Assembly: GCA_003022685.1 (NCBI GenBank)
Contig: PXSV01000020.1
Location: 1-5,577, forward strand
Source of the DNA: Halobacteriales archaeon SW_9_67_24
Lineage (GTDB): Archaea > Halobacteriota > Halobacteria > Halobacteriales > Halococcaceae
Length of the DNA: 5,577 nucleotides
Direction: 5' to 3'
Within the stretch, counting starts at the first letter, position 1; every line of letters starts with the position of its first letter. The notes under the pieces were generated by a model. The model saw nothing but the letters and a program-made list of their open reading frames with translations, did not search any database and was not told the origin of the DNA. The position numbers were made by a program, and so were the translations under genes. Shown here piece after piece: positions 1 through 4,931 of this stretch.

Positions 1-911
1 ACGAACGCGAGCATGCTGCCGGCGACGACCAGCGCGGGCACCGAGACGTAGAGAATGAGCTGTGAGAGGTTGATGAGCGCCCACTCGAAAAAGAGCGTCT
101 TGATGTGCTCGCGTGCGGGACCGAACATCGAGATCGTCGTCCGTAGCTCCTCGAAGAGGGCACGGTCCTCGTCGCTGAGGCTGTCGGCGTGATCGTCGAC
201 CATCCGTTCGACCTGGAAGATCTTCCAGCCGTAGTTGTAGTTCAGCGCCGCGAACAGCACGTCGAACGAGCCGAAGGTCGCACCGTCGAGTTCGTTTCTG
301 ACCTCCTCGGCGTTGCCGGTGACGCTCTCGGTGAACTCGTCGACCTCCGCGCGGAGCTGGGCGTTGCCCCCCTCGGAGATCGAACCCCGGAGTGCCTTCG
401 CCCGGCGCTCCGTGGCGTTGACGATCGTCCGGAGGAACGCCGACGGATCGGCGGGCGTCGGCTGGCCGATCAGCTCCTGGGTATACTCCCGGAAGTCCAT
501 CGTGTCGCTCATCCGGGCGTGTTGTTCGCCGAGCGGCCCGTTCTCCTGGGAGATGACCAACTGGCTGATCGTGACGACGAGGGTGGTACCGGTGATGATC
601 GAGCCGAGCAGCGTCGAGAACAGCGTCTCGATGGTGTCCGCGGAAGTCACGATCGACTGAAACGGCGGATAGACGAGCGTTCCGGCGAGCACGAACGCGA
701 CGAACACCGCGAGCGCCAACATCGCGGTCACGGCGAGGCGGTTCGCGCCGAGCGCGATCCAGAGCTTGAGTCGGCTCTCGTTGGCGCGCTCGCGCATCGT
801 GTTCGCCGTGCTGATGTCGACGTCGCTGTCGGGGTCCGCGCTGATCTCGGTGTCGCTGTCCGGATCGGCGTCGATGTCGACTCGGCTACTGCTCGTTCGC
901 CTCCCCGTCAA
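1..911 (-). CDS. Uncharacterised haloarchaeal membrane protein, 3' end outside window
   Basis: The minus-strand frame is open from a TTG at 911 to the left edge (303 codons), with no stop seen. The first ATG in frame is at 797. I prefer the TTG because codons between 878 and 800 are GC3-rich and encode an acidic stretch with two DPDSD copies, typical of haloarchaeal coding sequence; the TTG overlaps the upstream DUF4177 gene by 26 bases. Counting from the ATG, hydrophobic segments lie at about residues 21-43, 59-83 and 240-265. The middle part (about 84-236) is charged, probably helical and soluble, and begins with ISQENGPLGEQHARM just after the second helix. Function is unknown and I recognise no catalytic motif. 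The layout of two helices, a soluble domain and a further helix vaguely recalls bestrophin-like or DUF4239 proteins, but I would not assign it there. Probably co-transcribed with the DUF4177 gene. Confidence 0.75.
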   Translation of the reverse strand, partial: MTGRRTSSSRVDIDADPDSDTEISADPDSDVDISTANTMRERANESRLKLWIALGANRLAVTAMLALAVFVAFVLAGTLVYPPFQSIVTSADTIETLFSTLLGSIITGTTLVVTISQLVISQENGPLGEQHARMSDTMDFREYTQELIGQPTPADPSAFLRTIVNATERRAKALRGSISEGGNAQLRAEVDEFTESVTGNAEEVRNELDGATFGSFDVLFAALNYNYGWKIFQVERMVDDHADSLSDEDRALFEELRTTISMFGPAREHIKTLFFEWALINLSQLILYVSVPALVVAGSMLAF

Positions 912-1080
912 CGGGTCGCTTGAACACGAAGTACTTCGTCCCGCCGCCGACGTACTCGACGGTCGAGACGAGCTCCCAGCCCTCGCCGCCGAGGTCGTTC
1001 AACTGGGTTTTGGGATCGGTCGCCTCCTTCTTCGTCGAGCCTCGTGGCGGGCGAACCGTCTCGTACTCCCACTGGGTCAT
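886..1080 (-). CDS. DUF4177 family small protein
   Basis: A complete 64-residue protein starting at ATG (1080) and ending at TAG (888-886). It begins MTQWEYETVRPP and continues with LNDLGGEGWELVSTVEY and then GGGTKYFVFKRP. This is the DUF4177 pattern: an N-terminal WEY strand, a central LGxEGWELV motif and a C-terminal strand ending in KRP. The length is normal for the family, whose members are small soluble proteins of unknown function. Codons are GC3-rich, as in a real gene. It is the first gene of a likely two-gene minus-strand unit, since the downstream membrane-protein frame overlaps its 3' end. The upstream DNA has a weak TTTAG-like AT patch on the minus strand (complement of 1119-1123), too poor to call a promoter with confidence. 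The family call is firm; any role is unknown. Confidence 0.85.
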   Translation of the reverse strand: MTQWEYETVRPPRGSTKKEATDPKTQLNDLGGEGWELVSTVEYVGGGTKYFVFKRPVDGEANEQ

Positions 1081-1243
1081 GGTCCGACGTTCACGGAGCC
1101 CCTACTGCGTCCAGGGAGCTAAACGGCTGTGCTTTCGTGTCGCAACCGATCGGCGGCGCTCGGTCGCCTCCTCGCCCGTCGATCCCCCCTGCCGGACCGG
1201 GCGGAACTCTCGGCCCGCTTCGTGAAACGCCCGTCCGCGACGG

Positions 1244-1256
1244 CGAAACCGCTATC
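1244..1256 (+). promoter_or_regulatory. Weak candidate promoter of the GNAT gene
   Basis: CGAAACC followed by GCTATC lies 24-36 bases upstream of the ATG at 1280. That is where a BRE plus TATA-like element would sit for a leaderless haloarchaeal transcript. The match to a TATA box is poor, and the call rests mainly on spacing. The rest of the 1081-1279 spacer between the two divergent genes is GC-rich, with no other clear site. Confidence 0.22.
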
Positions 1257-1279
1257 CGCGCCGCCGCAGTACGAGTCAC

Positions 1280-1765
1280 ATGATCGTTCGTGAAGCGGGG
1301 ACCGACGACGTCGACGCCATCGAGGCGGTGGCGCGGGCGTCGTGGGAGACCGACTACCCAGCGATCCTCAGCCGCGAGACCGCCCGCGAGGGCGTCGAGG
1401 AGTGGTACGGGGCCGACCGCCTCGCCGCCGAGATCGGGAGCGACGACGCCCTGGTGCCGGTGGCCGACGGCGAAGCGGGTGTCGTCGGGTTCGCCCACGC
1501 GGTCGCCGAGGAGTCGGACGGAACGATCCTCCGGCTCTACGTCGCGCCCAATCACCGACGCGAGGGCGTCGGCGGCGACCTGCTCGATCACACCCGCGAG
1601 GCGCTCATCGAGCGCGGTGTCGAGCGGGTCAGGGCGATGGTGCTCGCCGCGAACGACCCCGGCAACGAGTTCTATCGCCGCCACGGGTTCAAGCTGGCCG
1701 CGGAGAGCGGGACCGTCATCGCCGGCACGTCCTACGAGGAGAACGTCTACGTAGCCGAGCGGTAA
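1280..1765 (+). CDS. GNAT family N-acetyltransferase
   Basis: A 161-residue protein starting at ATG (1280), a normal single-domain GNAT length. The family transfers an acetyl group from acetyl-CoA to an amine on a small molecule or protein. The fold's landmarks are visible. The start MIVREAGTDDVDAI is the usual beta1-alpha1 opening, followed by a Trp/Tyr-rich helix region (SWETDYP, residues 21-27). Motif A is LRLYVAPNHRREGVGG (84-99), with the R/Q-x-x-G-x-G/A pyrophosphate-binding signature at R93 to G98. Motif B is NEFYRRHGFK (119-128). The C-terminal strand ends in ENVYVAER. The substrate cannot be told from sequence; resemblance is general to RimI-like and other small haloarchaeal GNATs. 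It appears to be a single gene, divergent from the DUF4177 unit and followed by a 289-base spacer containing strong inverted repeats. No truncation or frameshift is seen. Confidence 0.93.
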   Translation: MIVREAGTDDVDAIEAVARASWETDYPAILSRETAREGVEEWYGADRLAAEIGSDDALVPVADGEAGVVGFAHAVAEESDGTILRLYVAPNHRREGVGGDLLDHTREALIERGVERVRAMVLAANDPGNEFYRRHGFKLAAESGTVIAGTSYEENVYVAER

Positions 1766-1860
1766 CGGCGTCCTGCCGCCGACACAGCCGTGTGCGCGAC
1801 TCGCTGCGGACGCCGAACCGGGCTATCCGTTCCGGCCGCCGGGGAGATCCTCGGCTGTCA

Positions 1861-1940
1861 TAGGGTCGGTTGGAAGTCCGTCCGGGATCGACCGCATGAC
1901 GGCGTGCGGTCGCACCGGTAACCGCTTCCAACCGACCCTA
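1861..1940. repeat. 80-bp element with perfect 16-bp terminal inverted repeats (MITE-like or large hairpin)
   Basis: TAGGGTCGGTTGGAAG (1861-1876) and its exact reverse complement CTTCCAACCGACCCTA (1925-1940) enclose a 48-base centre. The pairing extends one more A/T pair outward (1860/1941). The element is flanked on both sides by the triplet TCA (1858-1860 and 1941-1943), as a 3-bp target-site duplication would look. The centre carries a second perfect inverted repeat, CGACCGCA (1889-1896) with TGCGGTCG (1905-1912), around an 8-base loop. It encodes nothing convincing. Possible readings are a miniature transposable element, a transcript-end hairpin after the GNAT gene, or a structured leader or operator for the winged-helix gene downstream. 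The repeat is seen directly; its nature is inferred. Confidence 0.7.
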
Positions 1941-1997
1941 TCAGCCCCACCCGGAATCGGGGCCGACGAGCAGTTGGCGGCGGGCCAGCGGGGCTGA
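1941..1997. repeat. Adjacent inverted repeat, TCAGCCCC / GGGGCTGA
   Basis: TCAGCCCC (1941-1948) is the exact reverse complement of GGGGCTGA (1990-1997). A small CCCG-GAAT-CGGG hairpin (1950-1961) lies inside it. The left arm starts at the edge of the 80-bp element, and its CAGCC (1942-1946) could alternatively pair with GGCTG at 1853-1857. A transcript through this region could therefore form two mutually exclusive structures. It lies 58-114 bases upstream of the winged-helix gene start at 2055. Any regulatory role is inference only. Confidence 0.45.
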
Positions 1998-2054
1998 CTA
2001 CTCCATGCGTTCCGGAGCACAAGGATCGTACAGTTGGACTACGTAACCACTTGC

Positions 2055-2390
2055 ATGACCGGGAAAGACCGAGCGGAGGGCGGCGAGTACGTCGAGACGA
2101 CGAGTACCCAGGCAGTGCTCACCGTCATGCGGGACACCGACGCCCCGATCGTGACGGTCGGGGACGTGGCCAAGGCGGTCGACGCCTCCCGCGAGACGGC
2201 CCGACGCAAGCTCACCGACCCCTACGAAAGGGGTCGGATCGAACGCCGAGAGATCGGTGCTGGCGCCGTCGTGTGGTGGGTCCCCGACGAGGGCAAAACG
2301 GCGGAGATCAGTCGTCGGCACGGGGATGACTACCACGGCGAAAACCCCGACTGGGCCGACGACCTCCCGGATCTCGGCGAAGGCGCGTGA
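2055..2390 (+). CDS. Small winged helix-turn-helix DNA-binding protein
   Basis: From the ATG at 2055 this is a 111-residue protein. The frame stays open upstream to a TTG at 2034, but the ATG is preferred because MTGKDRAEGGEYVETTSTQ is a typical short polar N-terminus of this haloarchaeal family. Residues about 17-27 form helix 1. VTVGDVAKAVDASRETARRKL (33-53) forms the helix-turn-helix, with ASRETARRKL as the recognition helix. RIERREIGAGAVVWWV (61-76) forms the two-stranded wing, ending in the characteristic VVWW. The acidic tail (80-111) has no known domain. The family is annotated only as HTH or winged-helix proteins in haloarchaea; the regulated genes are unknown. It stands alone: an inverted-repeat-rich spacer precedes it, and the DUF2270 remnant converges on it 135 bases downstream, with no clear gene or terminator between. 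A 9-bp hairpin lies within its coding sequence (2215-2237). Confidence 0.85.
   Translation: MTGKDRAEGGEYVETTSTQAVLTVMRDTDAPIVTVGDVAKAVDASRETARRKLTDPYERGRIERREIGAGAVVWWVPDEGKTAEISRRHGDDYHGENPDWADDLPDLGEGA
2215..2237 (+). repeat. Hairpin inside the winged-helix gene
   Basis: CCGACCCCT (2215-2223) and AGGGGTCGG (2229-2237) are perfect reverse complements around a 5-base loop, ACGAA. The sequence encodes the TDPYERGR turn between the recognition helix and the wing. The arm resembles the ACCGACCCTA end of the upstream 80-bp element. This may be chance in GC-rich coding DNA. Confidence 0.5.
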
Positions 2391-2525
2391 ATAGCGTACG
2401 AGCACGGCGCAGTCGTTCTCGTCGACGACGCTCGGAGCGACACGAATTCGACGTCCGGGCGCGTCGGTAACTGTCCTGCAGAAGAACTCGGCCGGAGACG
2501 AAGACGACGAGCGCGCGACGACCGA

Positions 2526-3067
2526 CTACCTGTTCTTCCAGTCGCCGATCTCCTCGCCGTGGAACTCGCCCCCTGCCTTCCGGGAGGTCGGCCAGAACGC
2601 GAGCACGGGCGCCGGGAGGAAGAACGCGGCGACGCCACCGACGACGACACCTCCCGGAACGCTGGGGGTGGCCGCCGATTCGAGCCACGTGGTGCGAGGG
2701 GTAAAGATAGTGATCCGGAGGCCCCAGAGATCTTCAGCGTCGGTCTTCGGAGGTCGTCGCTCGGCCCTTCCCGCCAGTTCGTGTGTTCGGTTCCGGCCGG
2801 CCGAAACGTGTTCGCGTAGAGGTTCTCCTGGAGCAGCCGGGTTCGCGCCCGCGATGCGTCGTAGAACCGATACCGGCGCGTCCCGAACAGGAGGAATCCA
2901 CACGGCGCGATGATTGCGATCAACAGCACGCACGCGGCGACGTTCGGGCTGGAGAACACGACTGTGAGGAACCCGGTCATGACGGTGACCGCCCAGTTCG
3001 TCGTCCGGTCGATGCGCGCCTGATAGTGTGACGCCTGGGACGTCTCCTCGCGGTAGAAATCGGACAT
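2526..3067 (-). pseudogene. DUF2270 family membrane protein gene broken by an internal deletion and frameshift
   Basis: The 5' part starts at ATG (3067; a TTG directly precedes it) and gives 114 residues. These match haloarchaeal DUF2270 proteins as I know them: FYREETSQASHYQARIDRTT, a first helix from NWAVTVMTG, a second from ACVLLIAIIAPCGFLLFG, then RRYRFYDASRARTRLLQENL, NWREGPSDDLRRPTLKIS. After LKIS (codon 2728-2726) this frame becomes Arg/Ser/Pro-rich nonsense. The other frame, from codon 2726-2724, resumes family-like sequence with WGLRITIFTPRTTWLESA, a last helix around VPGGVVVGGVAAFFLPAPVL, and GEFHGEEIGDWKNR before the stop at 2526. Intact members have roughly 23-25 residues between these points, including the start of the third membrane helix; here they are gone. 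Both halves sum to about 180 residues, against the family's 200 or more. Function of the family is unknown. A sequencing or assembly error could mimic part of this. Confidence 0.8.
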
Positions 3068-3160
3068 CAATGAAGTCGCCGCCGAGAAATCGTGCGCCGT
3101 CTCGCTACCGATGTCCCGGCCGTCGGTACCCGTCCGAGAGGTCTTTCGCTCTTCGGGATC

Positions 3161-3178
3161 GGTCGTGCGAGCACGACC
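3161..3178. promoter_or_regulatory. Perfect 18-bp dyad, candidate operator
   Basis: GGTCGTGC-GA-GCACGACC has 8-bp perfect arms around a 2-base centre. It lies 94 bases upstream of the DUF2270 start and 352 bases upstream of the TAXI start. The tight dyad suits a dimeric DNA-binding protein better than an RNA hairpin, since the 2-base centre is too small for a loop without opening pairs. No known site is recognised. Confidence 0.4.
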
Positions 3179-3426
3179 ACGTCATGGAGAGGAATCTGTT
3201 CCGAGTGGTGTGGGTCAAGCGCGATTCGTCGTTTCTAGCCGAAATCGTGGGGCAGAGCCTCGTTTTCCGGCGTCAACGATCGAGCGGTGACGCCTAACGT
3301 CATTTTCGACGAGCGAGGGTGAACGGCGTGTCGCGCCCGGCGCTGCGCCCACGAATCCGATGGGGTCGTCGGGAGATCCCTAGGCCCAACTATCCACGTT
3401 CGTCGTCACCACACGACCAGGATCGT

Positions 3427-3444
3427 ATCAATAGTAAATCAATA
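3427..3444 (+). repeat. Two ATCAATA direct repeats, one helical turn apart
   Basis: ATCAATA occurs at 3427-3433 and again at 3438-3444, an 11-base period, within an AT-rich patch about 85-105 bases upstream of the TAXI start. The same-face spacing is what a cooperative regulator site would show, but simple AT-richness could produce it too. Confidence 0.35.
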
Positions 3445-3463
3445 ACGTTCGCTTCCACTCCCT

Positions 3464-3488
3464 TGTTTCGCGGGGCTCTGGCGAAACA
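3464..3488. promoter_or_regulatory. Inverted repeat TGTTTCGC-N9-GCGAAACA upstream of the TAXI promoter
   Basis: The 8-bp arms at 3464-3471 and 3481-3488 are perfect reverse complements with a 9-base spacer. The site ends just upstream of the BRE/TATA region of the TAXI gene (TATA-like box at 3500-3506). That position fits an activator or a repressor controlling TRAP substrate-binding protein expression. The regulator is unknown. Confidence 0.45.
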
Positions 3489-3490
3489 CA

Positions 3491-3506
3491 TCCGATACCT
3501 TAATTT
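3491..3506 (+). promoter_or_regulatory. BRE/TATA-like promoter of the TAXI gene (leaderless)
   Basis: TCCGATACC is followed by TTAATTT (3500-3506), whose centre lies 27 bases before the A of the start codon at 3530. A TATA box at this distance places the transcription start at or next to the ATG, the usual leaderless arrangement in haloarchaea. No Shine-Dalgarno sequence precedes the ATG, which supports this reading. Confidence 0.6.
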
Positions 3507-3529
3507 GGGTCGGGGAAGACCTATCGTGA

Positions 3530-4813
3530 ATGGTAGAGAAGACAACCGACGACGAACCGAGCACGACCGACCACGACGCGAACGCCTCCCGGCGGTCGTT
3601 TCTCCGGACGGCCGGCGCAGTCGGCGTCGTCGGCGCGACCGGTCTCGCGGGCTGTTCCGGCGGTGGCAACGGCTCCAATGACAGTGGTGGCGAAACGACT
3701 GCCGGCGACGGTGGCGGCGGTGAGGAGACGACTGCCGGCGGTGACGACACTGCGACCGAAGGTGACGGCGGAACAACTGCCGGCACCGAGGGCGGGAACG
3801 AGTCCGGCGGTGGGGGCGGCGGCAGCGGCAGTCTCGTCTGGGACGCCGGCGGCACCGGCGGGACGTACTTCCCGCTGTCGAACGAGGTCAAGCAGGTCGT
3901 CGAGAGCAACACCGACTTCAGCCTCCAAGTCCGTTCGACCGGCGCATCCGTCGAGAACGTCGGCAGCCTGGCCGACGGCTCGGCTGACTTCGCGCTGATC
4001 CAGAACGACATCGCCTCGTTCGCGAAGAACGGCGAGGGGATCGATGCCTTCGAGGGCAACGCCGTCGAGAGCCTCCGTGGGGTCGGGACGCTGTACCCCG
4101 AGACCATCACGGTCGTCACGCCCGGCGACAGCGACATCGGCTCGATCTCCGATCTGAGCGGCGCGACGATCAACACCGGCGACCTCGGCAGCGGGACGCA
4201 GGTCGACGCGCTCGCGATCCTCGAAGCGGTCGGTGTCTCGGATTTCACCGAGCAGAACACCGACTTCTCACAGGCCGCCGAGCAGATTCAAAACGGCGAC
4301 ATCGACGCCGCGTTCATCGTCGGCGGCTGGCCGGTCGGCGCGATCGCCGAACTCGCCGAGACGAGTTCGATCGGGATCGTTCCCATCGAGGGCGAGGAAC
4401 GCCAGCAGGTCAAGGAGGCCGAGAGCTTCTTCGCCGACGACGAGATCCCCGGCGGCACCTACGCGGGCATCGAGGAACCGAAGCCGACGGTCGCGGTACA
4501 GGCGATGATCGCCTCGACCACCGAGGTCCCCGAGGACACCGTCGAAACGGTGACCACCGCACTCTTCGACAACGTCACCGACCTCACCATCAAAACGGAG
4601 TTCATCAGCGCCGGCTCCGCCCAGGAGGGAATGTCGATCGAGCTCCACCCCGGCGCGGCGGCGTACTTCGAGTCGGCGGGCGGCGCGGGCAACGCGACCA
4701 ACGCCTCCGGCGGAAACATGACCGAAGGCGGGATGACCACATCGGATGGGAACATGACCGGGGGCGAGACGACCATGTCGGGCGGAAACATGACCGACAC
4801 CACCTCGTCGTAA
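3530..4813 (+). CDS. TAXI family TRAP-transporter substrate-binding lipoprotein
   Basis: A complete 427-residue protein. The N-terminus carries a twin-arginine signal, SRRSFLRTAG (20-29), then a hydrophobic stretch and a lipobox ending LAGC, so Cys42 is the likely lipidated residue of a Tat-exported, membrane-anchored protein. Residues 43-100 are a Gly/Thr/Asp/Glu linker. The binding domain (about 101-380) opens with LVWDAGGTGGTYFPLSNEV and contains STGASVENVGSLADGSADFA, the typical TAXI helix in which ligand-site selection occurs. It also has ETITVVTP, ISDLSGATINTGDLGSGT and IDAAFIVGGWPVGAI, all characteristic of the family. These proteins capture organic anions (glutamate-like or other carboxylates in characterised cases) for a secondary TRAP permease; the substrate here is not predictable. 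The 381-427 tail is Asn/Met/Thr/Gly-rich with five sequons. The DUF1850 gene follows after 118 bases. No permease gene is visible. Confidence 0.93.
   Translation: MVEKTTDDEPSTTDHDANASRRSFLRTAGAVGVVGATGLAGCSGGGNGSNDSGGETTAGDGGGGEETTAGGDDTATEGDGGTTAGTEGGNESGGGGGGSGSLVWDAGGTGGTYFPLSNEVKQVVESNTDFSLQVRSTGASVENVGSLADGSADFALIQNDIASFAKNGEGIDAFEGNAVESLRGVGTLYPETITVVTPGDSDIGSISDLSGATINTGDLGSGTQVDALAILEAVGVSDFTEQNTDFSQAAEQIQNGDIDAAFIVGGWPVGAIAELAETSSIGIVPIEGEERQQVKEAESFFADDEIPGGTYAGIEEPKPTVAVQAMIASTTEVPEDTVETVTTALFDNVTDLTIKTEFISAGSAQEGMSIELHPGAAAYFESAGGAGNATNASGGNMTEGGMTTSDGNMTGGETTMSGGNMTDTTSS
3656..3829 (+). repeat. Low-complexity linker-coding segment with GAC-GACTGCCGG microrepeats
   Basis: This stretch encodes residues 43-100 of the TAXI protein. 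It repeats an (A/G)AC(G/A)ACTGCCGG unit near 3695, 3727 and 3773, giving three TTAG copies spaced by Gly, Asp and Glu runs. Such linkers tether haloarchaeal lipoproteins away from the membrane. The repeats could vary in copy number between strains. Confidence 0.55.
4670..4810 (+). repeat. Repeat-coding, sequon-rich 3' tail of the TAXI gene
   Basis: Three imperfect repeats around GGAAACATGACCG or GGGAACATGACCG encode (G)GNMT(E/G/D) units near residues 394-398, 407-410 and 418-422. Together with NAT and NAS at 388-393, this tail holds five Asn-X-Thr/Ser sites in 33 residues. It follows the end of the recognisable binding domain. Confidence 0.6.
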
Positions 4814-4931
4814 CTCGCCGACGAACTCGCTCGTGAATCGTCCGGATCAGTCGCCTTCTGGTCTCGAACCGACACGACGTCTCACATACGAACGGGGTCG
4901 ATCGGGAAATGACGATCGAACGGACCCACGG

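Larger units (their letters stand above)
3068..3529. other. 462-bp intergenic region between the DUF2270 remnant and the TAXI gene
   Basis: No credible gene is seen. A 37-codon plus-strand frame from the ATG at 3184 lacks haloarchaeal codon bias and any known motif. The left two thirds hold a perfect 18-bp dyad at 3161-3178. The right third (from about 3421) is distinctly richer in A and T, and holds two ATCAATA direct repeats, a TGTTTCGC/GCGAAACA dyad and a TATA-like box at 3500-3506. It therefore serves mainly as the divergent control region for the DUF2270 and TAXI genes. Confidence 0.6.

Noticed and set aside
189..923. A long plus-strand frame with R/D/E-rich sequence opposite the membrane protein
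   Set aside because: The minus strand gives membrane helices and haloarchaeal codon bias, and the plus frame has no recognisable domain.
1081..1279. Search for a tRNA or small RNA in the spacer between DUF4177 and GNAT
   Set aside because: No cloverleaf, B-box or strong hairpin is seen. One imperfect repeat (GAGCCCCT ... AGGGAGC near 1096-1119) has mismatches and is not convincing.
1998..2405. Minus-strand frame opposite the winged-helix gene, preceded by VVDENDCAVLVRYSRA-like sequence
   Set aside because: The plus strand has an HTH plus VVWW wing typical of a known family. The minus sequence in 2391-2440 hinted at a decayed gene but matches nothing I recognise.
2724..2730. Programmed ribosomal frameshift as the explanation for the two-frame DUF2270 gene
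   Set aside because: No slippery run is present, and a whole helix-coding segment is missing between the halves, which a frameshift in translation cannot explain.
3184..3297. A 37-codon frame starting MERNLFRVVWVKRD in the intergenic region
   Set aside because: Third-position GC bias is weak, there is no promoter at a leaderless distance, and no known small-protein family is recognised.
3439..4260. A long minus-strand open frame rich in Pro and Ser opposite the TAXI gene
   Set aside because: It is the antisense of the Gly/Thr-rich TAXI coding sequence; the proline runs are complements of glycine codons. The plus strand encodes a clear family protein.
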